Below the pieces are notes generated by a model that had not been told where the DNA came from, searched no databases, and was given only the letters and a program-made list of their open reading frames with translations. Position numbers and translations under genes: made by a program. Positions 1-46,964 of a stretch of 64,000 nucleotides of DNA are shown here, piece by piece. The stretch lies in NCBI GenBank assembly GCA_964019155.1, contig OZ025245.1, positions 13,894,194-13,958,193 of the forward strand. The letters run 5' to 3'. Each line of letters starts with the position of its first letter. Within the stretch, counting starts at the first letter, position 1. Source of the DNA: Osedax fenrisi. Taxonomy: Eukaryota > Annelida > Polychaeta > Sabellida > Siboglinidae.

Positions 1-473
1 AACCTCTTTATAAGAAACTTATTGTATACAAAATATAAAAAATAATTATATATATAAATAGAAGTATTGTATATTGATAAAAATTATAGAAATTAATTAT
101 TATATAAGATCTTTTTTTCTCACAAATATTTTATATTACATAAATGGCTCGAAATGAATCAAAAATAATTAATAATTGGTATTGTATATACATAGATTTA
201 CTAAAATTAATTAATAAATGTTATTTTAAAATAAATCATATTTCTAAACTATTCTGTTGATTAATACTAAATAAATAAAAATAAATAAATATACTATATA
301 TATAATATATAGGTTATATATAACCCTATGCACTATATATAGAGCATTTTCAATTATAGGTCCTAAATGAATTCTTAAAATCACTGGAAAAGTAAAAACC
401 TCTTTATAAGAAAACCTCTCTATAAGAAAAAAAGTACTGTAAAAAAATAGTTTCTTATAGAGAGGTTTTACTG
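1..473. mobile_element. pogo/Tigger-like short element, left end cut by window edge
   Basis: The window opens inside AACCTCTTTATAAGAAAC. The complement of that motif, with AGTTTCTTATAGAGAGGTTT and then TACTG|TA, closes the element at 473. CAGTAAAACCTCT-type ends next to TA are typical of pogo/Tigger elements of the Tc1-mariner superfamily. A third copy of the end motif lies at about 397-430. No coding. Confidence 0.7.
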
Positions 474-499
474 TATATATATATATATATATATATATA

Positions 500-720
500 T
501 GAATGAATGAATGAATTCAGTTTATAGACAATGTCTAAGGACTCCTTAGTAAGGAGAATTAGTGAAAGCGATGAGCTTTTTTAATTCGATATCTCCTAAC
601 AGTAGTGTAATGTCATATTTCATCATCTTCATTCGGATAAAATACAATAAAATTACATAAAAATAGATATTAAAATAAACAATAAAACAAAACTAAAACA
701 AAATATAAAAGAAAGAATAA
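500..720 (-). repeat. Probable LINE 3' tail with TTCA repeats
   Basis: GAATGAATGAATGAATTC followed by TCTAAGGA..., GTGAAAGCGATGAGCTT. The same order appears at 41936-42030, and both sit beside TA tracts. Read on the minus strand these look like 3' ends of one LINE family with TTCA tails. 720-1380 is AT-rich and I see nothing recognisable in it. Confidence 0.4.
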
Positions 721-868
721 AACACAACTAAAACAAATATTTGATTCCCATGTTAGCATCCAAAACAAAGTATAAAATATAATTAATACATATTTCATAA
801 TTGTAATATAATATTTATAAAGAATCTAAATATTTGTATCACATATTTTATGTCAATTTTAATAATAT

Positions 869-904
<36 letters not shown>

Positions 905-1382
905 AGGTTACTATAGGTTATTAATACTGTTTATAATTGTTTTAATTTTAATACTGTTTTTTATTATTTTAATACTTTTAATTTTTAATACTGTTTAGTT
1001 TTTTTTTATTTTTTTATTAGTTATGTAAAGTTAAATATATAAAACGTAAAACGTTAAATATATATATATATATATATAATATATACCTATGCACTACATA
1101 TATAAAGGTGTATCATGCGATGATACTTTATTATGATCGTTCTTTATTATTGATTATTTTCACGTTTTTTTTTAGAGTTTTATTTTTCAAATTTCTGTTT
1201 TAATACCAATGATTTGTTTCTATGACATAATACGTGGTTACACTGAATTGCATTAACTATACTTACATGGCTAAATATATGTATTGCTTGAATAGATTGT
1301 CTTAGCATAATAATATTTCTGTGGCTAATAATTGATCACACAATTTAGATAACTATTAACTTATTATTACACACAAACTATG

Positions 1383-1679
1383 GTATGATGCTATTATTAG
1401 AATAGCAACAGAATAGCAACATAATCGACTTTTAAAATTATTATCAGCATAATAGTACCATAATATACTTTTATTGGCAACATAATAGCAGTATAATGCA
1501 GTACTCATTAATCGCATCATAATGGCAGAATAATAGACTTTTAATGGCAACATAATAGTAGAAAAATAGCAGAAAAACCAAACTTTATAATAGCAGCATA
1601 ATAGCACAATGTAAACATTTGAGGCTAATATTTTATGCTGATAGTATTATGCTATTATTATGCTATTACTGTTAGCTGG
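1383..1679. mobile_element. Inverted-repeat MITE, AATAGCAACATAATAG family, copy 1
   Basis: Many copies of AATAGCAACATAATAGCA in both orientations. The right end GCTATTACTGTTAGCTGGG matches the right end of the copy at 60.1 kb. The left boundary is uncertain. Confidence 0.7.
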
Positions 1680-1698
1680 GTATGAACATCATTACAAG

Positions 1699-1856
1699 TA
1701 GGGGCGCTGCAACAGGGGGGGGGCGCGGGGTAATGTCCCCAACTTTAAAATATAGGGGGACCTCCTATGTATTTGACCCCACCCCCCCCACTTTTACAAC
1801 AACATTTATTTTGATTTATTGGTCCCCCTACGTACAAAATCGTTCCAGCGCCCCTA
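1699..1856. mobile_element. Short hAT-like MITE
   Basis: 158 bases with inverted ends TAGGGGCGCTG and CAGCGCCCCTA. Flanking 8-base repeat RTTACAAG (ATTACAAG left, GTTACAAG right, one mismatch). G/C-rich compared with its surroundings. An open frame across it is coincidental. Confidence 0.75.
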
Positions 1857-2322
1857 GTTACAAGTAAGTAATACATCGTTACACACCTATAGGCGATCAT
1901 AAATAAAACCTGCACGTAAACAACGATTACGTAATATCTTATCGACGCCTGGCGAGTTGTGTAAGATACTTATGTTTCATGTCCTCGCGTTACACTTCAC
2001 TGCACACACACACACATTGTTTCGCTAACGATTGTAACGATTAATAGTTGACTAAACAAAGCGTGCTGTGGGGGCTACACACATAAGTATCCTACACTTA
2101 TGTGTGTATTATATAATACATAAATAAGTATGTTTAACTAACGAATACAATTATTATCATCATATGGCGTATATATATATATATATATATACATAATTTT
2201 GATTAGAATACAAAATAAGTTAAATAATCATCTCGAATAAAAATATATCACTATTCTAATTATATAAAATAGATAATTCGCCTAATCTACATAGAATTTC
2301 AATAGAATTGTAATAGTATATA

Positions 2323-3101
2323 GGGGAAAGTCTCAGATTACCTAACATGAACTGTTAGTAATGTAATTATAAATATGAATAAGTATTTTGTATTTAAAAA
2401 TATTCAATCTTACAATTGTTATTTGATAAAATGTAATATTCTGTTTTTGTATTTTAAATATTTGAATAATAACTTTTTTTAAATAATTGTAAATACTTTA
2501 TTAATTAAAATAAATTGTAATATTGTGCATAATATTGTAGATCAATAAAATATTTATAACTATTATAAAAATAATTTAATTTGAATAAATATTAACCAAT
2601 ATATCTTAATTTTAGCAAACATATGATTTTCCTATTACCGACCCCATGTGATTTATAATATCCAATCAAAATAGATCCGTATTTTTCTTCAAAATAGTTG
2701 TAAGTTGTTTGTGTTATATTGATATAGATTTAGGATTCATTATTCCAGTTAATTATATATATATACTGATTAATAAATAAATATTAAATAATAATATACA
2801 CTATTTTAATATAATTACTATAAAGTTTAAATTTAAATTTAATATCACTATTAAAACATAAATTTAATAAAAAAATAAATTGCGTGCATGTTATAATTAA
2901 TTATATTTATGTATATCTACTATTTTTATTAGATATTATAATACTACAATTATTTATACCTTGATTATTTTAGGGGGTCGGTAATAGGAGAAGGGGGTCG
3001 GTATTAGGTACATGTATCCGATTACCGACCCAAATAAATATATTCAATATTGAATAGGTTATTACAAATAATCATTTAGCGGTCGGTAATCGGAGACTTC
3101 C
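2323..3101. mobile_element. Non-autonomous inverted-repeat transposon, GGRAAGTCTC ends
   Basis: The left end GGGGAAAGTCTCAGATTACC and the right end GGTAATCGGAGACTTCC are imperfect complements. The inner right part has three 'GGTCGGTAAT' motifs, and the left-inner part has TATTACCGACCCC. AT-rich interior, no coding. The end style resembles the GGGGAGAGTGGGGAGG element at 45.4 kb. Confidence 0.7.
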
Positions 3102-3107
3102 ATCTAC

Positions 3108-3116
<9 letters not shown>

Positions 3117-3196
<80 letters not shown>
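3117..3196. repeat. (TA)n microsatellite
   Basis: Pure TA for about 80 bases. More than twenty similar tracts of 20-55 bases occur, for example near 865, 3647, 7240, 12304, 13370, 19741, 20882, 21259, 22871, 25900, 36239, 40480, 44660, 47120, 49752, 50720, 51895 and 62800. Confidence 0.97.
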
Positions 3197-3203
<7 letters not shown>

Positions 3204-3295
3204 TAGAGAGAGATACATTGGTAATAATTTAACACAATACAGTTGTAATGCACATAAATAAATACATATTATTAATGTACTTATCGATGTTTCAG

Positions 3296-20366
<17,071 letters not shown>

Positions 20367-20877
20367 AGTCAACTCGTGTATGTGTTATGTGTGTGTCGGT
20401 GTGTTTATTTTAAATATAATACATTCATATTTGTTTATATTACATAAATTATATTACTATATATTAAAAATTATATATAATGAATATATATATATATATA
20501 TATATATATTCATTATATATATAAATATATATATAAGTTCAATCGTTCGCTCATCACATTTGTAAATATGTTCGTGTAATCGTGATAATTTATTAAATAA
20601 TGTATTTATAAAATAATTATTGAATGTTGAGTGTATTGTGATATTGCAAAACAACTACAATATAGGACAATATATTTAATGACACCGTTTATAATATGTG
20701 TATTATGTATATATATATATATATATATATAGTCAACCCCTGGTAACTTTACTTGTCAATTAATCAATATTTAATATATAATATAACTAAATAGTCGACA
20801 TTCTATATATATATATATATATAATATTTATTTATTGAAATCTCTTATATATATTGAATACAATACAAATAGCGGAT

Positions 20878-20935
<58 letters not shown>

Positions 20936-21255
20936 ATATGGATTAACATATTTTACTTTCTAATAAAATCATCATTATTTTAAATATATATATAACATTT
21001 CATAGTTTTATATATACATAACCCATCGATATAAAGAAACTTTCTTTATATCGATGACCTAAACTTATCGTACATTTACCATCTATATATGTATATGTAT
21101 ATGTATATATATACATTATATTTCACTTCAGAATAATTATATCGATTGATTTACATATTATTGAAGAGAATGTAACAATGGAAAGTATAAAGTTGAAATA
21201 TATTTTATATATTATGTAATATATCATAGAGAATACGTATTTCACTATATCTATA

Positions 21256-21303
<48 letters not shown>

Positions 21304-21791
21304 GATTTAATAATAAATAACATAGCCGGTTAATCGTTGATAGAAAGTACACAATAATAGTCGATGTTGTGGTATACATATCGGTCCGATGTAGCCAACT
21401 CTCGTTATCTCAGACTATAATATTTCAGAAACCCATGTATCTCGGAAACGTCAGCAGTGTGGTTTGATTTCGTATCGAATTACGTGTATATGTCAATATT
21501 TCGACATCGCAGAACCTCGATATCTCGGACACAGTTCTTATATCCAGGTATTCTGAGATATTGAGCGTTATCTGAAGGCTATCGTGTCGATGGTTATGAT
21601 GTCGGATTCATTATGTAGTATGAGATACCGGTACTACCTCCATATATATAGTGATTATAGTCACTATCAGCTGATATTCTGTGACCGATCATTGACTCGA
21701 TATCTCAGTATTTATATATCCATGAACCTCGATATCTCGTACGCGCGTATTCATTCCACCGCGTTACGATACATAGCTACTTATCCGGTGT
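20367..21791. other. Convergent intergenic region between the two host genes
   Basis: Holds the 3' sides of both genes. TA tracts lie near 20490, 20710, 20882 and 21259, and a 33-base palindrome at 21024. A stretch at 21396-21745 has several 'CCTCGATATCTCGGA'-like repeats, reminiscent of pogo-type element ends. No convincing poly-A signal could be assigned. Confidence 0.4.
21024..21056. repeat. 33-base palindrome, also present at 51742
   Basis: Sixteen-base arms, CATCGATATAAAGAAA and its complement, around a single C. The copy at 51742-51774 has a central G and one arm mismatch, as if inserted in the opposite orientation. Confidence 0.9.
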
Positions 21792-38514
<16,723 letters not shown>

Positions 38515-38773
38515 AGTGCGGGGGAGGAGAGGTTAGAGGTCAGAGGTTTGAGATGGCAGGGCTTCCGAGATATCCGGTGTGGTTTTAAGCAGCAACTACA
38601 AATGGAGGGAGATAATGGATGAAGGTAATGGAGTAGGGTAACGAAGGGAGACAATGGAGGGAGATAACGGAGGGAGATAATGCAGGAAGGTAATGGAGGG
38701 AGATAACGGAGGGAGATAAGATAATAAACGTTCACGAATTATTATTATATAACGTATTTAGAATTATTGTATT

Positions 38774-38975
38774 ATGGTGGAGTGCTTTTATATATAATTT
38801 AGATGATGTTTTTACTTATAATCATGTGGTTCTATTGTCTCTAAACCTCTCTCGTGTTAAGGAAACCATGATTTTAAGTTTAACATTTAAATAGATCTGA
38901 TCATTTGTGTATACACAATTATATAAGATTATTTGTTTATGAAATATTATTTTAATACAAATTTCATAACTAGTA
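38774..38975 (-). mobile_element. Diverged SINE fragment upstream of the GPCR
   Basis: Inverted SINE body recognisable from GGTGGAGTGCTTTTAT, TTAGATGATG, the CTCTCTCGTGTTAAGG segment and the ATATTATTTTAATAC end. The tRNA-like head is missing. It lies just upstream of the GPCR start codon region. Confidence 0.65.
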
Positions 38976-39346
38976 ATTCTATGTAATTGTATTCTTATTT
39001 TACGTTAGAGAGTATTATAAATATAGATTTATGTGATGAAATAAAGCAACGTCATCAACGTCATCTTCATCATCATCATCATCATCATCATAATAAGATA
39101 GTATAATATAAATCGTATTTATGTAATTATGACATAATCAATAAATGGACAAAATAAATGGTCAGTTAGATTTTCGAGTCATTTAACATTACTAATGCTA
39201 TACGCATACTATAGTATATACATATACCAATTATATATATATATATATTATAGAGGTAGATTCAATTAAACTTGAAACTATTGAGATAAATAGATGACAG
39301 GCTTTACCAATTATGTATTTTCTGGAAATAATATGTATTTATAACC

Positions 39347-39377
<31 letters not shown>

Positions 39378-39544
39378 AGGTTAAGTACATGTATACTAAA
39401 CTTATATATTTAATACATGTATTAAATACAGAGAAATTTATAACAACATACATGAAAATAATACTAATACTACCTATAGGTACCTAGTATAATATATGAG
39501 ATGCAGAACGAAGTGTGTGTGTGTCGATCTCTCAGAGTGGTATG

Positions 39545-39575
<31 letters not shown>

Positions 39576-39578
<3 letters not shown>

Positions 39579-40476
39579 TGAAAGCCGCTTACATTGACAT
39601 GGTTGTGTAAGCTCCAAAAATGTCGATATAGGCGGATTGTCGATATGAGCGATAGGGACGTATCCCTAATGATGTATAACGCATTAGTTTATTTATAATT
39701 AATTGTATGTAATAATATAATATATGCATATAATATAATAACAAAAAAGGTTAAATTACTAAATATTTATTAAATAATATTAATATTATTAATATTTAAT
39801 AACTAATTATTTACACACCCATCGCAATTCAATCAAAGAATATATTAAAAAGTATTACTTAAATGTATATAGTATATTATAGTATAGTAGAATATATAAT
39901 ATATAGTATAGTATACTATATAGTATATATTATACTTAACTATAAAGTATAGATTATACTTGACCTATAAAGTATAAGTATAGTCAGTGATGGGCAGGAT
40001 CGCAATAATTTATCGGCTTATTTGTATGCACTTTATATCTTTATATTTATAAGAATATTTGTCTATTTTATTATTTATGTTTTTGATAGTTTTGTTATAT
40101 AGTTATATAGTTATATCTTACTTTTAAATTATTTCATGTATGTAAACATGCATACTATAGTATACTATTAGTTTACTTATTCGAAATACAATGATGTATA
40201 ATAGATACTATGATGATATTTAGACATATTGTATAATAATGAATTACTTTATTAAATATAACATAGGTATAGAACAAATAAAAACCTAATGGAAACTAAT
40301 GACGTAACAATTCGCGATGTGACATGTTAGCAAGTTACGCCAATACCTTTGATACTATTGATATTATGACCAAAATCTACTCTAAGAATTGTTAATTACA
40401 ATTGAGCTCATATACCTGCATCTGGTGATGCAATGCACCACCCAGTTGTACTCGATAAAGAGAGTTGATCCATGCA

Positions 40477-40528
<52 letters not shown>

Positions 40529-41368
40529 TATAATAGTTTATAGTATTATCGTGCCATATGGTACTATAATACAATATATTTAACTATATATAGTATTACT
40601 TATAATGGATAACATGATATTGAGATATAAATTGAATATAAATATATACCTACACAATGAGTCATAGGTGTTAGTACGTAATAGTGACGCCAGTAATTAA
40701 GGGTACTATAAACTACTGACACAATAATATATGACTACGGATTATATAGTTCATTATTACTTTCCCACTTTTTACTTATGTTAATGTTTTGATATTTATA
40801 TATGATAAAAACTTTCATCCATCCTACAATAGTTGAAAATCTAACACCCAGTTCCTCTGCAACAATCTTTCTCTCCTTTCCATTTTAAATATTATTGACT
40901 GCTGTAGCTTTATCAACGATAGAAATGAATTGGCATCGTTACAATAATTTAATAAATGAAATAAGACATAAGTAATTATATCATAATACATATTTGTAGG
41001 CGTATATAAATATTAATATTGGTCAATTGACAAATTACGTAAGATATTAAAGATAAAGTTATTTATAGATATACTGACGATATTGAGTAGTAGGGGAATA
41101 GCAATGAATACTATGGGAATGCTTTTCATACAAATTAAAATTTGTAAATAATTTGTTTTATAATCAAATTTGTCGATATAAGTGTATTCAATTCCAAATA
41201 TTACCTTATAAATATGTCGATAATGCCGAATTATCGATATAAGTGGATTGTCGATGTACGCGGATTAATTTACATATAAATAGGTGTAAATCCAACAAAA
41301 ATATCTCGAAATGTCGATGTAGCCGAATTATCGATGTACGTGGCTGTCGAAGTAAGTGTCTTTCACTG
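39576..41368. mobile_element. pogo/Tigger-like element, flanked by TA
   Basis: Ends CAGTGAAAGCCGCTTAC and GTAAGTGTCTTTCACTG (complement CAGTGAAAGACACTTAC) sit between TA dinucleotides. Subterminal sequence carries repeated TCGATATA/TCGATGTA motifs. Inside, at about 40800-40945 on the minus strand, is a decayed CENP-B/pogo-type DNA-binding helix-turn-helix. 1.8 kb. The catalytic DDE part is not recognisable, so it is internally eroded. Confidence 0.82.
40800..40945 (-). pseudogene. Pogo-type transposase N-terminal HTH remnant
   Basis: One frame reads SIVDKATAVNNI, a stop, then NGKERKIVAEELGVRFSTIV and GWMKVFII. This matches the family pattern of the CENP-B N-terminal helix-turn-helix in pogo/Tigger transposases (DK..AV..IE.G..R..VAEELGV..STI..W.K). 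The TAA replaces the Glu expected after NNI. No further transposase domains follow. Confidence 0.75.
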
Positions 41369-41452
41369 TATATATATCTTATTGTAAGATTATAGTACAA
41401 AAATACCATATGGTATTTTTTTCGAATATACATTTAATTAGATACGAAATCC

Positions 41453-41510
41453 AAAAATAGATATTAGTTCTCCTATAGGATATCCTATAGGAGAAGTAAT
41501 ATCTATTTTT
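41453..41510. repeat. 58-base palindrome
   Basis: 29-base arms with one mismatch, centred on GGATATCC, arms beginning AAAAATAGATATTA. Just outside the right end of the pogo-like element. Confidence 0.9.
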
Positions 41511-41935
41511 AGGGTATACCCTTATATGGATATTATATACCAGTCGTATTTCAGCTAGTGTGGTGTTTATTTCAATAATTGAGGTCGAGTTAACCATATT
41601 TTCACTGGGAAAATCTATGTGTATAAATAAACATTATTTTCTGGAAATATTTAAGAAAAAAAAATATTTATTTTTATACTAAATTTTTATATGTAAATAA
41701 AAAATAAAAATATAAATTATTTTCATAATATATATATATACATTCATAATATGTATATATATCGATAATAAACTATTGAAGAGTGCATAATTACCATACA
41801 TGTTTAGGAATGTATATTGATGGTAAGTTAACATTTCCTGATTAAAATCACAGCAATATTGCATAGAATAACGTTTCCATTTAAATTATTAGGTATTTAA
41901 TTATTAATGCTTTTATTCTACCTAATATATATATG

Positions 41936-42030
41936 TGAATGAATGAATGAAAATCCGTTAATAGACGTCTAAGGAGGATCAGTGAGAGAGATAAGCTTGT
42001 ACACATGTGTATACACAAGAAATGTACATT
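41936..42030 (-). repeat. Probable LINE 3' tail with TTCA repeats, second copy
   Basis: GAATGAATGAATGAA, then TCTAAGGAGGATCAGTGAGA and GATAAGCTT. Same order as at 500-600. Confidence 0.4.
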
Positions 42031-42722
42031 GTACAAGGATATATATATATATATATATATATATGATATTACATATGAAATATTCACACAATAATAATGA
42101 ATAACATAACTGTAACATGCGTCATAACTTAATCATAATATCTTAATCTCAATCACACACACTCGCAAATTGTTAGTAAACACGTGGTGCGTGTAGAACA
42201 TACTCTGATGTATTACGTCAACATTCGCAGACTTAGTAATACCACCTCACTGGTAATATACGCCTTATATTGTATCATACATGTGTAATGCCTGCAGGCG
42301 AGATCACATATTACGTAATAAATCACGAAATTGTATGCAATATATATATATATATATATGTGTGTGTTATAAAGTGAAGTCTGTAGATATATTGATTAAT
42401 GTAATATACATTTATGTCGAATTAATTAAATTCAATTCGGTCATTATGTAATATCGATATATCTGCATACATAACTTGTTTTAGGCTTCACTCTCGGTTG
42501 ATTGCATAGCTATGTGTATATTTCTATTTTGTAATTAAATGTTTTATTATTTGTATAAATTGTTATTCGTTTTGCATTTTATATTTGTTATCGTTTATGT
42601 ATATTTCGTGTCATTCGTATAAACGGAACGCCGATCAGTGAGATCGATACACTTTCTGTTTTGCGTCTCACCAGGTTGGTAGGCCTACATTACTTATACG
42701 ATATAAGTTATACCTATAGCCT

Positions 42723-42857
42723 ATCGATTTTGTAGTCACGTAACCATCGGGGAAGATTTTGTAGGTATACTTACTACCTATAGCCTATAGGCATATATAT
42801 ATGAAGTAAGTATACCTAAATAATCGTTCCCGATGGTCACGTGACTACAAAATCGAT
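42723..42857. mobile_element. Short inverted-repeat element (MITE)
   Basis: Ends ATCGATTTTGTAGTCACGTR... (42723-42753 and 42827-42857) match at about 29 of 31 positions. A second inner pair is TAGGTATACTTAC. 135 bases. Confidence 0.8.
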
Positions 42858-43178
42858 GATATTTCAATATATACACATAAGAACGGCTTTAAATGTAAAC
42901 CATATATAACTAATATTCATATACACACATTTGGAAAAAATAAACTTTTAATTATGCATTAAAAGAAAGTAATACTAAAATATATAAAGTAGAATGGAGA
43001 TGAATTTGATAATACCAGATTAAACGACAATAAATTAATATTTTAAAATTCTGAATGGACAGAAGTTATTATTTTTCAATTCTAGGTATAATACATTACA
43101 ATGGTATTCTAAAATTATCTCTATGTACCATTTTAATTAAAAAACATTATGTGTTATTATTCACAAATTCGTGTATCA

Positions 43179-43856
43179 CACTAACAAAATGTCCGTGTAT
43201 TACACAGTCATGTGGCTGCGATAGAATCAATGTATAGACTAATAGTGTAATATATTACATGGACATGTTGTCACAATAATACACGTTTTTGTATACACGT
43301 TCTTTATACTCGATATTCAGATGAATATAAGTTATACCTATTTTATATTATTGATATGCTTATAATTCTATATGTATTATAGAATTACATAACTGTTATA
43401 TTTAAAACATACATTTAATAACAATAACATTTTGAATATTAAATACAATGTTGCAATGTTCAATAATGAGAAATCATTATAACATTATTTCAAATTATAT
43501 TATCTTATAATTATAATTATCAATATAATTATGGTTGACACATCAATGAAATTATGATGATTTTATAAAAACCATATATACTTAAATAATTTATGATTTT
43601 AAAATAGTAACTTTATTTATTAAATACATAATATTAATTTAAATATAAATTAAAATAATAATTGATAATTAATTTATACTATAGTACAATGTACTAAATT
43701 AAATCAATATATTAAAATAAAGGAAAATAGTATATTTTTTCTAAATTAAAAAAATTAACTTATTTGTAAATTAATATTATATATAATATTCATTATATAT
43801 AATGAATGTCCCTATAGGGACAAAATGGCGTGTATTACACGGACATTTTTTCAGTG
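43179..43856. mobile_element. Inverted-repeat element with CACTRA-type ends
   Basis: The left end CACTAACAAAATGTCCGTGT and the right end complement CACTGAAAAAATGTCCGTGT extend to about 27 bases. 678-base AT-rich interior, no coding. CACT-type termini recall CACTA elements, but no target duplication was confirmed. Confidence 0.65.
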
Positions 43857-43974
43857 CAATACACGGATATTTAGTAAAACACAGACATTAGTCACCTTAC
43901 AAATTAATTAATATTTATATTTGTACTTTATTTGGATATTTTATCTTACCGGCTGTATAATCATTTGATATTCT

Positions 43975-44280
43975 AGGTGTGGAGAGATGTCAAAAAACCA
44001 AAATGCAGGGACCGTCCATCCCTCAGGATTTATGGGCATATAATCCTATATGGGCCTGACCAACCCGATACCTCTTCCCTAGTTATTTGATGATGTGTTC
44101 AGCACGTTTGATCAACATCCCAAATATTGCTTTATTATTATTTTATTTACTTTCGGTATGTGTAAATCACAACTTATTTATATTTACTAACTATTATTTA
44201 TATATTTCTGTCATTATTATATATTGTTACCCATGGGTAATGATGGGTAATGATGCATCGTTTTGAATCTATTCAATAAA

Positions 44281-44311
<31 letters not shown>

Positions 44312-44312
44312 A
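43975..44312 (+). mobile_element. Possible LINE 3' end with TATC tail
   Basis: A relatively complex segment (GGGACCGTCCATCCCTCAGG, GGGCCTGACCAACCCGATAC) leading to TTCAATAAACTAT and about six TATC units. This is the usual layout of a LINE 3' UTR and tail. No ORF terminus could be verified. Confidence 0.4.
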
Positions 44313-44550
44313 TAAAACAATTATTTTTTTATAAAACAAATATAAATAAATTGTTATATATAAATGAAGATTAATTTCTATATCATATATGATATATAAT
44401 ATATAATATATGATATATAATATATATATTAACTTATAATTATGTTATAAATTTCTAGCGTGTAAAATGCCACAAATCGTGTAAAACGTCGGGCTTTTAC
44501 ACGAGTTAAAATATGGACACAAAACATAAAAATGTACTGGGTAGACACCA

Positions 44551-44606
44551 TAGTATAATTATTTGAATATTATAATATCATACTATCAGTTATATTTACA
44601 AGATAT

Positions 44607-44640
<34 letters not shown>

Positions 44641-44654
44641 AGAAATAGCTTGTC

Positions 44655-44718
<64 letters not shown>

Positions 44719-44774
44719 ATATCTTATAAATATAACTGATAGTATGATATTATAATATTCAAATAATTATACTA
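44551..44774. repeat. Inverted repeat with ~65-base arms around TA tracts
   Basis: TAGTATAATTATTTGAATAT... at 44551 and its complement ending at 44774, nearly perfect. The loop is TA-rich with AGAAATAGCTTGTCATAA in the middle. Probably a foldback MITE. Confidence 0.85.
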
Positions 44775-44879
44775 TATATATATATATCACGTGAATTCAT
44801 TATTTGTAATTACAAGGGCACGCTTGAATAAGTATATTTATTAATTTACTCGAACATATAATTAATAAATAGTCAATCG

Positions 44880-45260
44880 GTACCGCTTTTAGATCGGTCG
44901 CGTACACATCTACGTAACACGAGATTGTGGTAGTTTCGGGTCGAACTCGGTGACCTATTACGTAATACTACATCGTGTTACGTAACTCTAGTGACATCGT
45001 ATTACGTACAACACGACAGGCTCGTTAGTCCACCTCGGTAGCGGAAACGGTAGTAGCGTATAACACCTGTATCACAATCAACACCTCTGACCTATGACCT
45101 CGAGGTTATACGAGGTGTTGTCACGATGCAGAATGGTCGCTAGGTTACAATGTATCCGCGTTACGAGATCGTTTGTTTACTCGGGTGCAAGTGCAGTTAA
45201 GTCACCACTTACGAGGTGGTACCGACTTTGTACGCGTTCTACAGCTACAGCTACATCTAT
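44880..45260. other. GC-richer low-repeat island, function unknown
   Basis: Unlike its surroundings this stretch is CG-containing and not microsatellite-like, with several TTACGTAA/ACGTAAC motifs. A short + frame (79 codons) shows no family features, and the minus frames have stops. It could be a 5' exon or promoter of an unseen gene. Confidence 0.2.
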
Positions 45261-45360
45261 AGATGTATATATATATATATATGCTGCAGAGTTTTACCAC
45301 TATTGGCGTATATCACTATGTCACTATATATAGAGTGACTATATATACATATCCCCTATA

Positions 45361-46710
45361 GGGGAGAGTGGGGAGGTTTAAACATGACGGAGACTCGAAC
45401 CACATCCAATATATCCTATTTTAATATTTCAATGATAATACAAATACATATGGCAGCTGCCTAGGTGTGTTTATTTAATATAAATATATCCTGAACGGAA
45501 ATATATGTGTTAAAATAAAAAAATGTAATTATTTGTAGAAAAATTTGTATTAATCTCTAAATACTGCAAATTCGCCAACTAATTAATAATTATAAAATGT
45601 ACATTATATTTACATAATATTTATTAATGTAAGCTTATCAAATTAGAACATAAAGTTATAGTATATTACAATATTGTAATAACATATGTTATTTATAATT
45701 ATTTTTTTAATTTTTTTATAATTAATATTATTTAATTATAATTTTAAATAATTACGTAAAAAAGGAGACATGAACCATTAGAATTGAGGAGATTTGAACC
45801 ACTTTTGTACATCATTTATATTGAATTTTAATAATATTTGGATGATATTTAATTAAATATTTAATTATATATGTGACATATTATGTCAATTTATATTAAC
45901 TATAATATATATTTATTTAATATAATATTATATTTATAATAATATAATATAATATTATATTATTTAATTATTAAATATGTAGGCTAAATACATAAGCATT
46001 ACTTATAAAATGCAATTATATATTTAATTGGTATAGTTTATATTAGTATTATGATTTAGTTAGGTTAGTATTTAGGTTAGTTTTAGTTAACCTAGTAATA
46101 TTTTTAAAAATGTTAATTTAATATAATGATAATATCATAGATGCCTAGATTATATAAAAGAAAAACATTGACAATCCTATTGACAGCGACTTAATGAATT
46201 AAGCTGTTAAGGAGGTCATCAATAATATGAAAACTGTTAGAAGTATTCTTCCATATATGGCTAATGCTTTTAATATAAACCGTTCAACTTAGGGCCGATA
46301 TGTCGATAAAGTCTGAACAATTATCATATAACGATTAATTTACGATTAAATATATCATCCAAAACAAAAATACAAAAAAATACTGTCCATTTTGATATTG
46401 ATTTATCAGCTTATGATTTTGGTTAATTTAAATTTATTTGTATGCTACATTATATATTAAATATATGTATTATTAATAAAAGTAATTTCACATATATCTT
46501 ATAATTGTTTATATCTAGTTACATTGTTATTTAAAATGTATTATAATTGTTCATGTCTCCCCAAAATTGGGGAGACATGAGCCATTTATATTTTTTTTTT
46601 TTTTTACAATATTATCATTTGTAATCAATATAAATATTATAAAAATAATATATTAATAATAGTAGAATTAATTATATTCAAAAAAATGGCTCAAACCTCC
46701 CCACTCTCCC
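45361..46710. mobile_element. pogo-superfamily element with GGGGAGAGTGGGGAGG ends
   Basis: The left end GGGGAGAGTGGGGAGGTTTA and the right-end complement GGGAGAGTGGGGAGGTTTGA lie next to TATA/ATA. Inner repeats of 'GAGACATGARCCAT' occur. A degraded HTH-psq-like domain at 46188-46330 supports a pogo-type origin. 1.35 kb, non-autonomous. Confidence 0.78.
46188..46330 (+). pseudogene. HTH-psq-type transposase N-terminal remnant
   Basis: One frame reads DLMN, stop, AVKEVINNMKTVRSILPYMA, NAFNINRST, stop, GRYVDKV. This fits the Pipsqueak-type helix-turn-helix pattern at the start of pogo-related transposases (AV.EV......R.A...F.I..STL.R.V). Two stops and no DDE domain. Confidence 0.65.
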
Positions 46711-46964
46711 ATATAGGGGAACTATAGTTATACATTCACCTATACGATTGTGTATCCACTGTATTATGTATCATCAGTGATGTATCATTACTGATGATTC
46801 ATCAGTGAAGGTGACATCACCCCTCACCGTAAAATGTACAATGTATAATGTATGCAATGTACACAGTTAACAATATATACCTATGATCAGTGCGCCATGG
46901 TCTACTTTGCACACTGTCGTATACTATAGTATATATAGTATTATATATAGTATATATAGTATAC

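Larger units (their letters stand above)
18..3295 (+). other. Upstream region searched for the fucosyltransferase first exon
   Basis: I see transposon pieces (listed separately) and AT-rich filler. No ATG-containing exon with a donor in the phase required by the anchor exon was convincing. 1860-2320 contains no recognisable feature beyond short TA tracts. Confidence 0.3.

Noticed and set aside
1682..1867. 61-residue ORF
   Set aside because: It lies across a short hAT-like MITE and its target duplication.
43055..43237. 60-residue ORF
   Set aside because: Overlaps the left end of an inverted-repeat element and shows no conserved features.
45094..45333. 79-residue ORF
   Set aside because: No family features, ends in a TA-encoded Tyr/Ile run; kept only as part of a GC-richer island of unknown function.
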